64,000 nucleotides of DNA from Euptelea pleiosperma (Eukaryota; Streptophyta; Magnoliopsida; Ranunculales; Eupteleaceae). Numbering within the stretch: position 1 is the stretch's first letter; each line of letters begins with the position of its first letter. This document shows, piece by piece, positions 20,985-33,435 of this stretch. The position numbers were made by a program, and so were the translations under genes. The notes beneath the pieces were generated by a model. The model saw only the letters and a list, made by a program, of their open reading frames with translations. It was not told where the DNA came from and searched no databases. The stretch covers positions 20,400,154 to 20,464,153 of the forward strand of contig CM068552.1 in the NCBI GenBank assembly GCA_035048495.1, written 5' to 3'.

Positions 20985-23200
20985 TGACTACTACAGAATC
21001 TGGTGGGGCCTCAAGGTCCAATGTGAGCTCAGATCCTACCTCTAGAGGCACAGGATGGTCTACGGTGCATCGATTGGCATACAAGAACCCCAAAATGTAG
21101 ATCACTTCAGTCAAGCTTGATGGCAAAAACTATTTGGAATGGGCATAGGCTGCTCGAATATTTATTGGAGGCCGAGGGAAGCAGAGTCACCTTATTGGGG
21201 ATACAGCTGCACCTGCCAAAATTGATCCCACATATCGAAAATGGGAAACCGATGACCTTACAGGTATGTCATGGCTCCTCAACTCTATGCAGCGGGATAT
21301 TAGTCGGAGCTTCTTATTCATGGTCACGGCTTAAGAGGTTTGGGAGACGACTACGAAGACCTATTCTCAGACACAAAACATTGGCCGGGCCTACCAGTTG
21401 AAGTAGAGTATCTTCTGTTTCAGACAGGGGGAGAAGTCTCTTGCTGAGTACTACTCCTCTATCCGCAGCATGTGGTAGGAGCTTGATTACTACTATTCCT
21501 ATCAGCCCCACGCTCTGAGGACATTTTCCCGTATCAACGACATGTGCAGAAGGGTCAGATTTTTGAGTTCCTCTATGGACTCAATCCCTCATATGAGCTT
21601 GCTCGGGTCCAGATCCCCAGTAGCAGGATAGATCTTCCATATCTCAGTGAGGTCTATTCTTATCTTCAAAGTGAGGAGAGCCACCGGATATCCCTCTTGA
21701 ATGAGCATCCGATTTCTGAGCGATCAGCGCTTCCTAGCTCTTTTGCTCCTCTTGCTTACCAGCATCAGTAGTCTCATACTGGTACGACTTCTGGGAAGTC
21801 TCAGAGGGAGAGGCCCAAGTGTGACTATTGTGGTAAGCTGGGGTATATGAAGGATAGATGCTGGAAGCTCCATGGTCACCCTAGCCAGCCAGCATCCTCT
21901 GGGTCTTTTGGGGCTCATACTGCTAGTTCGGATGCTTTCGTGCTTTCTCAGGATTCACAATTAGTCATTTGGTAGCTATTGTTGGTATTTTTGCTGCCGA
22001 GATTGCTACTCTCCGACGCTTGCTCAGTCAGCTTGATGGTCCTTCTGCTACACCTTCGACCTCCTTTGCTCAGTCAGGTAACATTATACCTGCCCATCAT
22101 GTGTCCATACCTTCCTCTAGTCCCTCTTGGATCATTGATTCAGGGGCTTCGGAACACATGATGGGTATGTCTTCCCTATTTTCCACCTACTCTATTTGTT
22201 CAAGGTAGAGATAAGGTTAAAACTACAGACGACACCTTATCTTCTATATCTGGGAAAGGGAATATCCTTTCCTCTCCTCAACTACCTTTATCTTTTGTTT
22301 TGCATGTTCCTACTTTTACTTCTAACCTGTTGTCTATAGCGTGCCCTTACTCGCTAGCTAAACTGTAGTGTGACCTTTTTTCCTTCTTCTATGTCTTTCA
22401 GGATCTGGAAACGAGGAGGACGATTGGCACTGGATGTGAAGCCGATGGCGTCTATCTTCTGGATGGACGTACCTCTGAGCTCACAACACTGCAGTCTCAT
22501 AGTAGTAGTTTAGCTTCTATTCTATGTTGGCATGCCCGTCTGGGGCAGTTTCGTTTCAGTACTTGAAACACTTATTTCCTTCTTTGTTTACTTATGTTTC
22601 TTTTTGAGTTACACTTTGAGATGTGAGCTTTTCAAACATTAATGTAGATCCACTTATCCATCCAAAGGTAATAACAGCATCAGTTCTTTTGACATTGTGC
22701 ATTCTGATGTGTGGGGTCCTTCCATTGTTACCTCTAGTTTTGGCTTCTGCTACTTTGTTACTTTCGTTGATGACAATACAAGGTGTACCTGTGTTTTTCT
22801 TATGATAACCAAAGATGAAGTTCATTCCATCTTCAAGGGTTTTCATAAGAAGATCCAAACACAATACAGTTCCTCCTTCAAGGTCCTTCGATCTGACCAA
22901 GGGTGAGAGTATATGTTTGGAGGTCTTCAGTAGTATTTTTTTGATCATGGGATTTACCATTCGAATTCCTACAGCTACACCCCTCAGTAGAATGGTGTGG
23001 TAGAAAGGAAAATGCGTTATCTGACAGAGGTAGCTCGATCTATTTTGATCAGTGCCCATGTCCTGAGTTCTTATTGGTCTAATGCTATTTTGACCGCTGC
23101 TTACCTGACGACTTTGGGCTAGAGATTCACTTTCTAAGTCACGGTGATTGTAGGTAGTGACCGACCATCTCTTATAGACATCAGACTCTCTCATCAATCG
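20985..23200 (+). mobile_element. degenerate Copia retrotransposon
   Basis: Plus-strand Copia body with many stops. gag starts near 20985 (ITSVKLDGKNYLEWA follows). A zinc knuckle reading CDYCGKLGYMKDRCWKLHGHP, interrupted only by one reading change, lies near 21820. The protease motif WIIDSGASEHMM is at about 22127. Pre-integrase and integrase pieces lie at 22380-23150 (DIVHSDVWGPSIV, FVTFVDDNTRC). No reverse transcriptase is left. Confidence 0.82.
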
Positions 23201-23380
23201 ATTTGAGGAAAGCCCTCATTTTTGCTTTCCAATAGGCATACTCCTCTCCATCAAATAATGGCGGTCTGATGTGTTTCCACTTTCTCTTTGTATCTTTGTA
23301 AATGAAAAGAATGGACTGGTCTTGCAGGAACTAACTTCAGGTGATTAAACCTTTGTTGAATAACCCACTCTGATATCAAA

Positions 23381-24015
23381 TGAAATTCAGTATGTTCTCT
23401 TTATTCAGAATACCTAAAAGGAGGTTGATTAGGTATTAAAATTCTCTTTAACCTAACACAATTTACTGGTCTTGGTAGGGAAACAAAATCGCATGCCACA
23501 GTATAAAATAATTGATTGATCAGAATGTGATTATCACAATTGAAGTAGATCGAATATATCTCCGTGATATATTCTCTATGTATCATTTGTAACAATCTAA
23601 ATAAGATGCGGAAGACAAACAATCAACACATGCGAGTTTTTACGTGGAAACCTTAGCCAACGAAAACCACGATACCACGTCTAGATGGAAAGTATCACTA
23701 ACTAAGCAATTATGAGAAGAATCTTGGCACATCCCATTTAGTTTTGAAAAGTTCATCTTCAAGGGATTTCTTGTGTGCCATGAAATTCACATTCCAGTGA
23801 CCTGTTTCTTTTTAATAGAAACTCATTCGCTTTCTTTATACAATTCTTTATAAGTAGTATAAAGATCACCTTGATCTTCACTGTCTAAGTCACTACGACT
23901 ATTCACAGTGAACCCTTCTTTCGGCATCTTTGTATTGAAAAACATAAACCAGTTTTGCAAGAATCTAAATTCTGGCGATTAAACATTTTATAGAATAACC
24001 TGCTCTAATACCAAT
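23381..24015 (-). repeat. tandem copy of LTR end and primer-binding site
   Basis: A direct repeat of the LTR end plus PBS region with a 634-bp period. CTCTGATATCAAATGAAA at 23369 and CTCTAATACCAATTGAAAA at 24003 are two versions of the reverse-complemented PBS and LTR border. Both copies continue with the same AGGTATT, AAAATCGCATGCCACA, ATATATC and TTTTTACGTGGAAAC blocks. Confidence 0.75.
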
Positions 24016-25459
24016 TGAAAATACCGGTCCGTCCTCTTTTAATCTGAAATACCTAGAAGGGGATGTGATTAGGTATTCAAAAAATTAATCTAACCTATCA
24101 CAAGTTTACTAGTCAAGGTAAGGGTAATAAAATCGCATGCCACAATGAAATGGTTGATTGATAAAAAGTGATTATCTCAATCGACTAAAATCAAATATAT
24201 ATCCATGATATATTATCTCTACGTCGTTTGTTATAATCAAATAATAATGCGAAAAATCAAACAACCCACAAGACAAATGATCTTTTTACGTGGAAACATT
24301 AGCCAAGAAAAATCACGGGACCACATCCAGACGAAAAGTATCACTAACTGAAAAGTTAAACGAAACAAAGGTTACCTAAGCAACCCCGTTGCAAATGCAG
24401 CTTCCAACCTTAGCGAAGGTCTACTGCCTATGTATCCACGTCCTCTGAATCAATGCTACAAATCCACGCGCACCGTCCCAACCAAGAAGCCTTGTCCACT
24501 TGTTCAGTCTGATACTCCCCAAACCTACCTTCGATTAGCCACTCCGATCTTAATTCTCAACTCACCAGCCTTTTGCTGAAGGTGAAGGACTCAGTACATC
24601 CTGAACCCTAAGTCGCTCAAATAGTGTTGAGACACACTAGTACTCTCAGACTTCTAGGTCAAGTTTCTATGTGAAAGACCTAAGCTGAGTAAAAGATCAA
24701 GCTTTTGGCTTTAATTAAGAAGAGAAAAAGCTCACAAGATATGAATAAGAACTAAAGGCTTTTTACTCTTCGAATGGACACTCTAAATAAATAAAACTTT
24801 CTTCTCTATATTCCAATGTATATTTAAGAAGTCCAAAGATGGGTTATATTTATAGAATTCATGACCCTGGGTCTATTGATAAGTGAGGGAAGTGGAAATT
24901 AGAATTTCGGATCTGAAAAGACTCAATCAATGTGAAGTCCAATCGATTGTACTTTGAATCTAATCGATTCGGCTAAGTCCAATCGATTGTACTCTGGGTC
25001 CAATCAATTGGGCTTGTACAGATGGATTTTTCCTTCGTAAATCCAATCGATTGTACCAAGGGTCCAATCAATCAGACTTATATAAGTTTTTATCCCGTAG
25101 AGTCCAATCGATTTCACAGAGGTCTTCAATCGATTGGGTTTCAAATAAGTTCTGTCTCATAGAGTCCAATCGATTTCACAGAAGTCTCCAATCGATTGGA
25201 CTTTCTCAGAAGTCAATAATCTTGACTTAGACTCAGATCTGTCCATTGACTAGGTTCGACCATTATATTTTATTAATTTTAAATCTATTTCTATGACCAC
25301 TAAGTCACTTACTTTCCTAAGCGAGCGTACAAGATCTATAACTGACAAATGGGCAGTGTCGTCAACTGTCTAATTCTTGCTATCTATGTCTCTTAGTCTT
25401 CACGTAGTCGGCGAAGTATGCGTACCAGGACATCTTCAACACTACACTGGTGTTACATA
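24016..25459 (-). mobile_element. 1.44-kb LTR of an antisense retrotransposon
   Basis: Read on the minus strand the segment begins TGTAACACCAGTG and ends TATTTTCA, followed by ATTGGTATTAGAGC. That is the initiator tRNA-Met binding site one or two bases after the LTR. The coding body would lie to the left, where only the duplicated LTR end and Copia debris remain. Confidence 0.72.
24936..25201. repeat. array of ATCGAT-centred palindromes
   Basis: About ten copies of TCCAATCGATTG or close variants lie within 266 bp of the LTR (24938, 24961, 24978, 24999, 25042, 25063, 25103, 25125, 25165, 25188). CAATCGATTG is a perfect 10-bp palindrome. The later units repeat at 61-64 bp, each with a pair of palindromes. 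Confidence 0.88.
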
Positions 25460-25499
25460 TATAAATATTTTATGTCACACAGAATCTTTGCCAAACCTA

Positions 25500-26590
25500 G
25501 AATATGAAAATATTCTTTACATCTAAGAGTGTGCCACATGGCTCATAATATGTCCATCGTCAACTTCGATATTTTGAAAATAAAAACCAAACCAAAAGTT
25601 ACCCGTACATACTTCATTATTAAAATAGTAATAATCACATGGTTCAAGAGCCATGGATATTATCATGTTGTATAGTGGTGTCCTTTTGTAACTAGCCAAA
25701 TAATACTCAAAATCTAAGGTTAAAAACAGACAATGAAAAAGATTCTGATCCAACGGACATAAATAACTAATCAGGATGAATTTTCATATGTAGATCCCCT
25801 AGGGATGGGCAAAACGTCTATACCGGTCATCGATCTCTAAGGTGCTGCCTTGTGAAAGGTGCACGTGCATCGCACATGGCGGTCCCCTAGTTGTAGTTAA
25901 TGTTTAATAGGGTATTTAATAGGGTAAGTGAAGTCGTTGAGAGTTGGGTGAAGCCAAATTATTTGCTTTAAAATAGTAAAGATAAAATTTAAGAGTCTGT
26001 CTAGAGTAATACTCATTTCTTCCATCCAATTCTTACACCTAGGGATGGAGTCCACGTGGAGATCTTGTTGGACAATCCAACCATACATTGCGTTCTTACA
26101 GTCATGATGATCATCATCACAAAAAAATAGTCTGTGTTGACATTGCTAAAAATATATCTAATGTTATGGTTTAAATGGATGGTCTGGATTTTTCAAATTA
26201 AAGTTATCATGAGTTTAAGACTGTCAAAATTAAATGATTGTTTAGAGGATAGTCACCAATGTATGGACAACTCACTGTGTGGTTGGATTATCTAACATGA
26301 TCTCCCATGTGGGCCCCACCATCAGGGTGTAAGAATGGGTGTAGCTCTAGATGGACTCAAAATTTAATATTTGTTTAGTATAGTAAGTTAAGTCGTTTAT
26401 TGTTGGGTGAAGACTCAGTTTTCATCACATTAAAATACCAATAAATATTTTGAAAATCAAGTTTCCTATTTAATAGGATAAGTAAAGTCATGCAGAGTTA
26501 GGTGAAGCCAAATTATTTTGCTTTCGGGTACTCAGATCCAAAGGTTAAAAATCACCAATCAGACTATTTTTTGGTATGCTACCTAGGAAT
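25500..26590. repeat. decayed fold-back MITE region, no gene
   Basis: Pieces of the fold-back family (GTGTGCCACATGGCTCA at 25531, ACTAATCAGGATGA at 25766, CCCCTAGGGATGGGC at 25796). The motif GGGTAAGTGAAGTC/GTTGGGTGAAG recurs at 25920, 26385 and 26475. No open frame is worth naming. Confidence 0.5.
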
Positions 26591-26599
26591 GGGCCAAAC

Positions 26600-27052
26600 C
26601 AAGGTTTAAAAGAGGTCGACGTTTTAACGGTTAAACGGACTGGGGGCGTTACCGTTTAAACGGCGGTTAAAACGGATTGAAAAGGCCAGGGGCAAAAATG
26701 ATAAAAAAAATGGAATTTAACGGAATTAAACAGATTTAACGATTTTAACTGATTTTAACGGAAAAAATTGGAAAAAATGGCACTGAAATTCAAATTTTGA
26801 AATTTGAAAATTGAAAGAAAAAAAATAGAATTTAACGGGAATTAAACGAATTTAATGGCCTTTTTTTCACAAAATTTTTCAGAATTAAACGGTTGTTTAA
26901 ACGATGTTAAAGGCCGTTAAAACAAAAAAAAAAAACGGCCGTTTTATTCAAAAACGATAAAACATGTTTAAACGGTTTTAACGGAAACGGGCTTGGGGCG
27001 TTACCATTTAAACGGCCGTTAAAACCATTTAAATGGCCGTTTTTAAAACCAT
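26600..27052 (-). mobile_element. MITE family M, copy 4
   Basis: A 453-bp copy of the family nested at 7.6-9.1 kb. It starts CAAGGTTTAAAAGAGG and ends TTTTTAAAACCAT. It is flanked by an exact 9-bp duplication, GGGCCAAAC, at 26591-26599 and 27053-27061. It too inserted into a fold-back MITE. Confidence 0.92.
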
Positions 27053-27061
27053 GGGCCAAAC

Positions 27062-28140
27062 ATCCATACGGCAGTAGTCTCTAATAATGTGCCACCTGAC
27101 TCACATTGTCGTTCATCATCAATGTCGACGATGGACCTCAATCGTAGAAGTTATGCTATGTGAATGTACGGTGTTATTGCCTCGATGAATGTTGTGTGCA
27201 GTGAGCAGAACTGTTATGATCGATGTCCCTCGTCAACAATGATGAGGGACCACAGTATGAAACACGTGGCACTCTTAGAGACAACTGACTGTGTGGATGT
27301 TTCTCCCAAAATTCAGCCTGATTAGTAATTTCTATTCATTGTATTAGAATCTTTTTATAATTTATTTTTAACCATGAATCTCGATCATTATTTGAGGTAT
27401 TCAGATCCAAGGGTTATAAATCACTAATCAGATTGAGTTTTGGTGTAAAAAAAAAAATCACTAGAGAGAAGCCGTGTGTAACAAAAATCGAAAGGGATGT
27501 ACCAAACATCCAACAGATCAGTAGTCTCAAAGGAGTAACAGGGTTAAGTGAGTCATGAAGCCTTAGGTGAGTCTTCAAGTTTTACTAAAAGTGTTTTTGA
27601 AACTTAGGTAATTTTTAAGGCGTGATTCTATATGGCCACTGGATTAACAAGAAATTGATTACTAAATACGTCTAAAAGTCATCAAACAAGCCAATTTTGG
27701 TTATGTGTGTCTACCGAAGGACTAAACATCCATGGGGTAAGTGGGCCCATCTGCCCCACGACTTCCCTGAGCATCCTCAGGTCAAGCTTATTTCAGATCA
27801 CTGACCGTATCGATGTTTGGCCCATCCTTAGGTGGACCTACATGTAAAAATCAGCCTCATTAGTGATTTTTAAGGATTTGATTGGAGTCGGTTTCATGGG
27901 TTTATTTTTAACTGTAGATTTAAAGCATCATTTGGAGTACTCAGATCCATATATTTGAAATCACTAATCAACATGATATTTGGTATATAGGTCCATCTAG
28001 AGATAGGACAAACATCCATGCGGTCAGTGGTCCTAAGAGTATGCCACGTGGCTTATACCACTGTCCCTTATCGTCATTAATGAGGGATGTGGGGGTGATG
28101 GACATCGTGAAGTGGCAGGTGTACTCCCACGTTTTGTCTT
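27062..28140. repeat. cluster of fold-back MITE fragments
   Basis: At least three partial copies: 27240-27460 (CACGTGGCACTCTTAG to AATCACTAATCAGATTG), 27680-27740, and 27760-28060 (GATCACTGACCG, TTGGCCCATCCTTAGGTGGACC, returning through ATCACTAATCAACATG and AGTATGCCACGTGGC). No gene. Confidence 0.65.
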
Positions 28141-28219
28141 TAGTATAGAGGCATTTAAGAGGGAAGCTTTTGCCTATGAAAGTAGAGAGGCTTTTAATTG
28201 TGTCACATGTGTGGCAAAA

Positions 28220-28233
28220 CCCCCCCCCCCCCC
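28220..28233. repeat. poly-C tract (14 C)
   Basis: A homopolymer of 14 C. It is followed within 30 bp by a short GATA repeat at 28255-28267. Confidence 0.95.
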
Positions 28234-28267
28234 GGTTGTTGCTTTATAATAGTATAGATAGATAGAT

Positions 28268-29567
28268 GTTGCAATTTGCTCTTGCTTTGCAAACTCTTCC
28301 CGAAAAGTGTTACCTTTGAAGCTGAACAAAAACCTTTCCACCTTTGCTCTACTTTTGCTTTTTTCAATTGATAGTTCGTCGAGGCTTAGCGTTGCGCTCG
28401 ACAAGAAGTCACCAGTTGGATGTCGTAATAACCATCCGATTTGGACTAAATCTATGGCTTGGTGATTCAGGTGTAAAGTTATTCTGTCCCCCAATCCCTA
28501 CCTTATGCTCCTTGATGCGCTCATCTATATATACTTACAAATCATTTTCCACATGGGATACAATTACCCCAACCAGAAGGCAAACTTTAGACTTAAGAGG
28601 ATGTTTTCAGATCAAGGCGTTCTGATCTCAGATATAGAATGATGCTTGATCTAAAATAATTGTTACCTGGTTTGGTAGGGATCGAGGGATCGAAACCATA
28701 AACCTGAACATAAATGCAAGTGTTCATCGAGATGGATCTCCATTGATCAATGGGAACATTTAATAATAATTTTACCAATTAATTTGATGATTCTAATCAT
28801 CTAACGTGAACAATAGTACTTCACAACTAGTAAACCCTGCACTGCAAATCCATTCCTGCGCCAAGGGCACCAACAAACCCCAGTACAATGCTTCAAATTA
28901 TCTGATCCTTTTGGTTTTGGTACTCCCTGCAGAAATATGAATCAGTTTATCTCAGTCTAGATGTAGCAAATAGTAGCACAAAAATCACTCTTTATAATGT
29001 ATACGAACTCTCAAAATGCTTACCATGTACATAGAGCTAGTAAATTTTCTTTTTATTTTGCTGATGGAAAATGCTGCAGCGCCCATAAGTGCGAAGGACT
29101 ATTTCAACAAAGAGGGGAAATTGCAACAATGCAAACAAAGTTACAGGGAGCTAGACAAGCTAGTAAAGTAATTGGAATTTCAACCCAAACCATTTTTCTA
29201 CTAAGCACTGTAATAAGAGTCGCGCTAAAGGCTATCATCATGCACACCGAGTATATATCAACTTCTTAGGTAGTGAATAGAGAAAAATCTTCTTCTGCAT
29301 AATGTGAAGTGAGCATGGATAAGAACATAAACACTGAAGAAGAGGAAGAAAAAAGTGCTAGTGCATCTGATATAGCAAAGACCATGAAAGATTTGTCTTG
29401 TAAGAAATTTGGAATGCCTTCGTTTTCTCCACCCTGTACACTAAAGATACTACTGTTGCAATAAGTGTGGCTACAACCATGCACGATGTTGCCGTATCTT
29501 TTATCCGCTTTCTGTCTTACTTTAACTAATTCCTTGTGCTCGTTGCTAAATATCATTCTGGGTGTAG
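28268..29567. other. intergenic, no gene recognised
   Basis: Open frames of 60-106 codons on both strands lack domains or coding-like structure. I see no RNA gene or repeat border here. Confidence 0.5.
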
Positions 29568-29982
29568 GAGCATCTCCAACCCTAGCTACCCTAAACTCCT
29601 TTCACTTCCCTAAAATAGGGTGAAAACTTAAAAAACCATCTCCAACCCTACCCTAAAGTCTACCCATCAATATTGAGGTAACCTTAAATCCTACCCTAAC
29701 TTTAGGGTAGGATTTAGGGTGAGAACTTAAAAATTTGTTCTCTCTTCTCCTCCCCTCTTTTTAATTAATTCCTTCCAATATCCTCACAATCTTTTCACTT
29801 AATGCCACCTATATCCCCTTATAATTTTTGTCATTTTCCTCTTTTCTATTGGTTCTTATGTTTAAGGAAGGGTAGAGTTTAGGGTGGACCATTAGAGAGA
29901 TTTATGAGTTTTAGGTAAAGGAGATTCTTTTCTACCCTACTTTAAGTGTTTAGGGTAGGGTAGGATAGGGTTGGAGATGCTC
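29568..29982. mobile_element. MITE with GAGCATCTCC ends
   Basis: A 415-bp element starting GAGCATCTCCAACCCTA and ending TAGGGTTGGAGATGCTC, with many ACCCTA/TAGGGT motifs inside. The flanks are TAG (29565-29567) and TAA (29983-29985), a near-match to a 3-bp PIF/Harbinger duplication. This end sequence is widespread in plant MITEs. Confidence 0.85.
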
Positions 29983-30040
29983 TAAGATTGTCTGAATTTA
30001 TCATAGGGTTGGAGATGCTCTAAGATTGTCTGAATTTATC
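29965..30040. repeat. 38-bp perfect tandem duplication across the MITE end
   Basis: Two identical 38-bp units (29965-30002 and 30003-30040) starting ATAGGGTTGGAGATGC. Each contains the last 18 bp of the MITE plus 20 bp of flank. No base differs between the copies, so the event is recent. Confidence 0.95.
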
Positions 30041-31653
30041 GTTTCTTTGTACAAAGGTTGTACAAACTTTTCCACTTCCTACATGAAATTGAGATGGTAA
30101 AATATAATTAAAATAACCCAACACTTCCAAGTGAGAGAGATATAGGGAGTTCTCTGTTTTACCTTGTACCATTGCAACTCACGTTGCATCTGTAAAGGTG
30201 CCCCCCAGAGTAGAGTTGAGTTGAGGGGAAGCTGCCATCCCCGCCAAATGTAAGATGTTATTACTGTTCTCGTCTTTCTGTCATGTGGGAAAATGCTTAA
30301 ATTAACGAACTCAATAGATATATGAGATTGAAAGCTTTAACTTGACAATGAAAAACTGCGATGTGGAATATGTTCCGCTTATTGTAAGATTGTAACCATG
30401 CCATTTGAGAAGTGGATTACTTTCCAACTTTGGCGCATTTCTTAGGCATCCTTATCTGTATGATTTTTGCTTTATGCCCTATCCATGAGGTGGCCCACCA
30501 AATGAATAGTCAGATTCATGCATCAATGGACCAGGCGTGAGTACAGCTATGAGCCAGGCATGGCATTTTTATGGATAAGTAATGGACCAGACATATGATA
30601 TTGGTGACATGACAACATCCATATATATTTCCTCATATACAAGGAAATCCATTTTCTTTCATTTTGCTTTCCTTCTCTTTGATAAGTTTTATAAGGAAAA
30701 ATGGCCTATGACTGAACTACTAATCTATGTCAAGCCTTAAGAAAATTGATAGAACATTTAGATATGTAAGCAACTAGTCCAATAGAAACCATCATGTGTG
30801 GAATCTTTTTCTTTTTTTTTTTTTTATAAGTATAATGATTTATTGATGTGGGCTTTTGGAGGCTAAGAAAGCCTGCCAAAACGCCCAAGCATATACAAAG
30901 AAAAGCAAAACAGCAACACAAAATTTAACGCTGTAAACTTCCTCTTCGCCCTAGTCTCTGCTTGATTAATAAGTTCTCTAATTTGTCCACAAAAGGTTGT
31001 GTCACCCATCTGACAACATGATGCAGCGAGCAATTGGGCAAATGAATCCGCCTAACCGAATACACAACCTTCCACTGTGATCTTATTGATCGATCTTCCT
31101 TAATTAGAAAATAGTACCAAGAACAATGGGCATCTAAAGCTTATTGAATCTTCAAGATAAGAATACCAAACAATAGGAAAGAAAAGAAGAGTACAAACTC
31201 AATTCCATTTACAAAATCAATCAAAATTTGTTTATGACTATAAATTTTGTTCATAAGTAATAATTTCGATCAAGGATTGCTTCATGGTAGCTACATTATT
31301 GACATAATTAGCTTGGCCATAGAAAGGGTCAATGGAATTGCGCGCTACACCAAGCTATATATTGACATAGATGGTAAAAATAAAAATAAAAATAAAATTT
31401 AAATCAAAATTCAAGAAAATTACAAAATATATAAAATCTATTTATTTGGGCCAAAGATCGTTGGGTTTCAAAAGTATTCAAACACAGGATCTTTTTTTTT
31501 TCTGAGGTACCTGTACTAATTTTATTAACTGCCCAATAACAGAAAACTATATCAGACAGTTAGGGGTACCGGGTACCTGATCATGAAGCCAATTATTGGG
31601 CTACCCTTCAACATAATCACACCACTGCTGTAACATAATTTCTCTTAATTAAA
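30041..31653. other. intergenic, 3' side of the WEB gene
   Basis: Mostly AT-rich. At about 30815-31075 the minus strand reads ADSFAQLLAASCCQMGD followed by a poly-A-like run (poly-T on the plus strand at 30818), which could be the 3' tip of a LINE. I am not confident of that. Nothing else is supportable. Confidence 0.35.
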
Positions 31654-32364
31654 CTACATATTGGAAGAGGTATAGCGAGGTTTGTGAAGGGTTTTGGAGG
31701 AACCTTTCTTCCTTGAGAACATATCTCCCACAAGAGGAATAATAGGCTTCTTCTTCATTATCTTCCTTTGCTTCTTCTTGCCTTCAAAGTAACCTTCCAT
31801 CTCACCAAGGCTCAGAAGTTGAGCTAGACATGGTGAGTACTCCATTCTCACAACTGAGTGATCATCTGTTATCTTCTCCTCCTCACATATACCATCTTCT
31901 TTATGCTCTCCTTCATTAATTAAATCTCTTGTTGCTACCACTTTTGCTGCTGCTGCTCCTGCTCCTGCTCCTGCCTCGGCTTCAGCTATCTTAGATATGT
32001 TCTTGTGAAGCTCAGCATTAAGCGAAGCCAATGCTATCTCCGTCTCCGACTCCCTCTCCTTTAGTAATTTCAACTCCCGCTTTGTCTCCTCCAATTCGGT
32101 TTCTAGTTTCTTCAAACTATTCATCAAACCAAGTTTTTCATCTCTAACTTGGTTGTGATTCGATAAAGAAGGTGGCGATAATGGTGGCAATGGTTTTTGT
32201 ACCGTTTGTTGTTTGGAAATGGTGGAGTAGATATTACTGGCTAAGAGCCGCTCACCGAATACTGCAACAGCCTCTTTTACTGAACTAAAGGGGCGAGAAG
32301 TATCGACGCCAGAGTAACCATTAATGGTAGTATTCTCACATAGAGGAGATTGTTGGGTTTCCAT
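31654..32364 (-). CDS. short WEB-family protein
   Basis: A 236-residue single-exon frame. Near the N-terminus (residues about 20-41) is the family signature DTSRPFSSVKEAVAVFGERL. Residues about 75-130 form a charged heptad-type coiled coil (LKKLETELEETKRELKLLKE). An Ala/Gly-rich linker (AGAGAGAAAAK) follows, then a conserved basic tail KKKPIIPLVGDMFSRKKG. WEB proteins include WEB1, which acts with PMI2 in light-driven chloroplast movement. The short members, of which this is one, have no well-established role. A TATA-like TTAAATATTT lies about 65 bp upstream of the ATG (minus strand, near 32430). No intron is needed to explain the frame. It stands alone between repeat-rich regions. The family assignment is firm; the function is inferred. 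Confidence 0.85.
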   Translation of the reverse strand: METQQSPLCENTTINGYSGVDTSRPFSSVKEAVAVFGERLLASNIYSTISKQQTVQKPLPPLSPPSLSNHNQVRDEKLGLMNSLKKLETELEETKRELKLLKERESETEIALASLNAELHKNISKIAEAEAGAGAGAAAAKVVATRDLINEGEHKEDGICEEEKITDDHSVVRMEYSPCLAQLLSLGEMEGYFEGKKKQRKIMKKKPIIPLVGDMFSRKKGSSKTLHKPRYTSSNM

Positions 32365-32650
32365 AAGTTTTCTGAGAGGTTTTGAGAGTTACTGTTGTCA
32401 ATGGGAAAGCTAAAAGGAGAAGAAATATTTAAGGATGAGTTTCGGATTTCTTTGCTTCCACTTCAAAAATATTGTTATAGGACTCAGATAGACAGGTAGA
32501 AAACCGTTGTTTGAAGTTGAAGTTATTTCCAAGTTTGATAGGGTTGGAGGAAAGGAGCTCTCATCAAATGGTTGATTTTTGGAGTTTTGCTGCAAACTTA
32601 TCTACAAGGGGTTGTTTCTACTCGCCCTTAAAAGTTTTAGCGTGAAGGAA

Positions 32651-32986
32651 TTTTCTTCCTGTGCTGCTGTGGGGAGCATGAAAATGCACCACGTGGCAAA
32701 CTCTTTCATACCCACTGACCCATGAATGATTGGTCTACCCTTGATTGACCTACACACCACAAATCAGGTTGATTGATTATCAATAACCGTTGGGTGATTT
32801 TAAACCATTGGATTTGAGTAATTTTTTAGGTGCTTAGATCTAATGGCTAGAGATTGCTAATCAGGCTGATTGTTGGTGTGCAAGTCCATCGAGGTTAAAG
32901 CCAATGATTCTTGGGTCGGTATCTGGAAAGAGTATGCCACGTAACACATTTTTATGCTCTCACGGCACAACAGGAAAATCTGCTCC
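32651..32986. mobile_element. fold-back MITE with long inverted repeats
   Basis: Left arm TTTTCTTCCTGTGCTGC through GGAGCATGAAAATG and CACGTGGCAAACTCTTTC. The right arm is the reverse complement with changes (CATACTCTTTCC on its minus strand, GCATAAAAATG, CACAACAGGAAAAT). The arms pair across about 150 bp each. It lies about 290 bp upstream of the WEB start codon. Confidence 0.78.
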
Positions 32987-33029
32987 AGGCTAGATGTTTT
33001 CTTTTTCACAAAAAAATATGCATGATGGC

Positions 33030-33385
33030 TTTTTGTCCTGTGGGGCTGTGGGGTGCATTAAAAGGCACCCCGTGAACACTATTTTGGGCCCACTGACCCA
33101 TGAATGATTGGCCCATCCCTTTATGTTAGACAGAAACAATCAGCTTAATTGGTGACCTCTAGCTATTGGATTCTAGCACTTTCAATTTCATTGTTCATGG
33201 GCGCCATTGGATTCGAGCATTTTTTGAGTAATCCGATCAAATTGCTAGAGATTACCAATCAGTCTGATTGTGTGTAAGGGTCGGCCATTAAGGGGTGGCC
33301 CAATTACTCATGGGTCACCGGATCCAAAAGAGTGTGCCACGTGGCATATTCAGTGTGCCTCACAACCCCTTATGCTAAATTTTAA
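33030..33385. mobile_element. second fold-back MITE upstream of WEB
   Basis: Same family and arrangement as the previous element. Left: CCTGTGGGGCTGTGGGG, GGCCCACTGACCCATGAATG, ATCAGCTTAATTGG. Right: ACCAATCAGTCTGATTG, AAGAGTGTGCCACGTGGC, CCTCACAACCCCTTATG. Confidence 0.75.
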
Positions 33386-33435
33386 ATGAGGATAACGATG
33401 ACAATGGCGTTGATCTTTCTCCTAAAGGGTAACCA

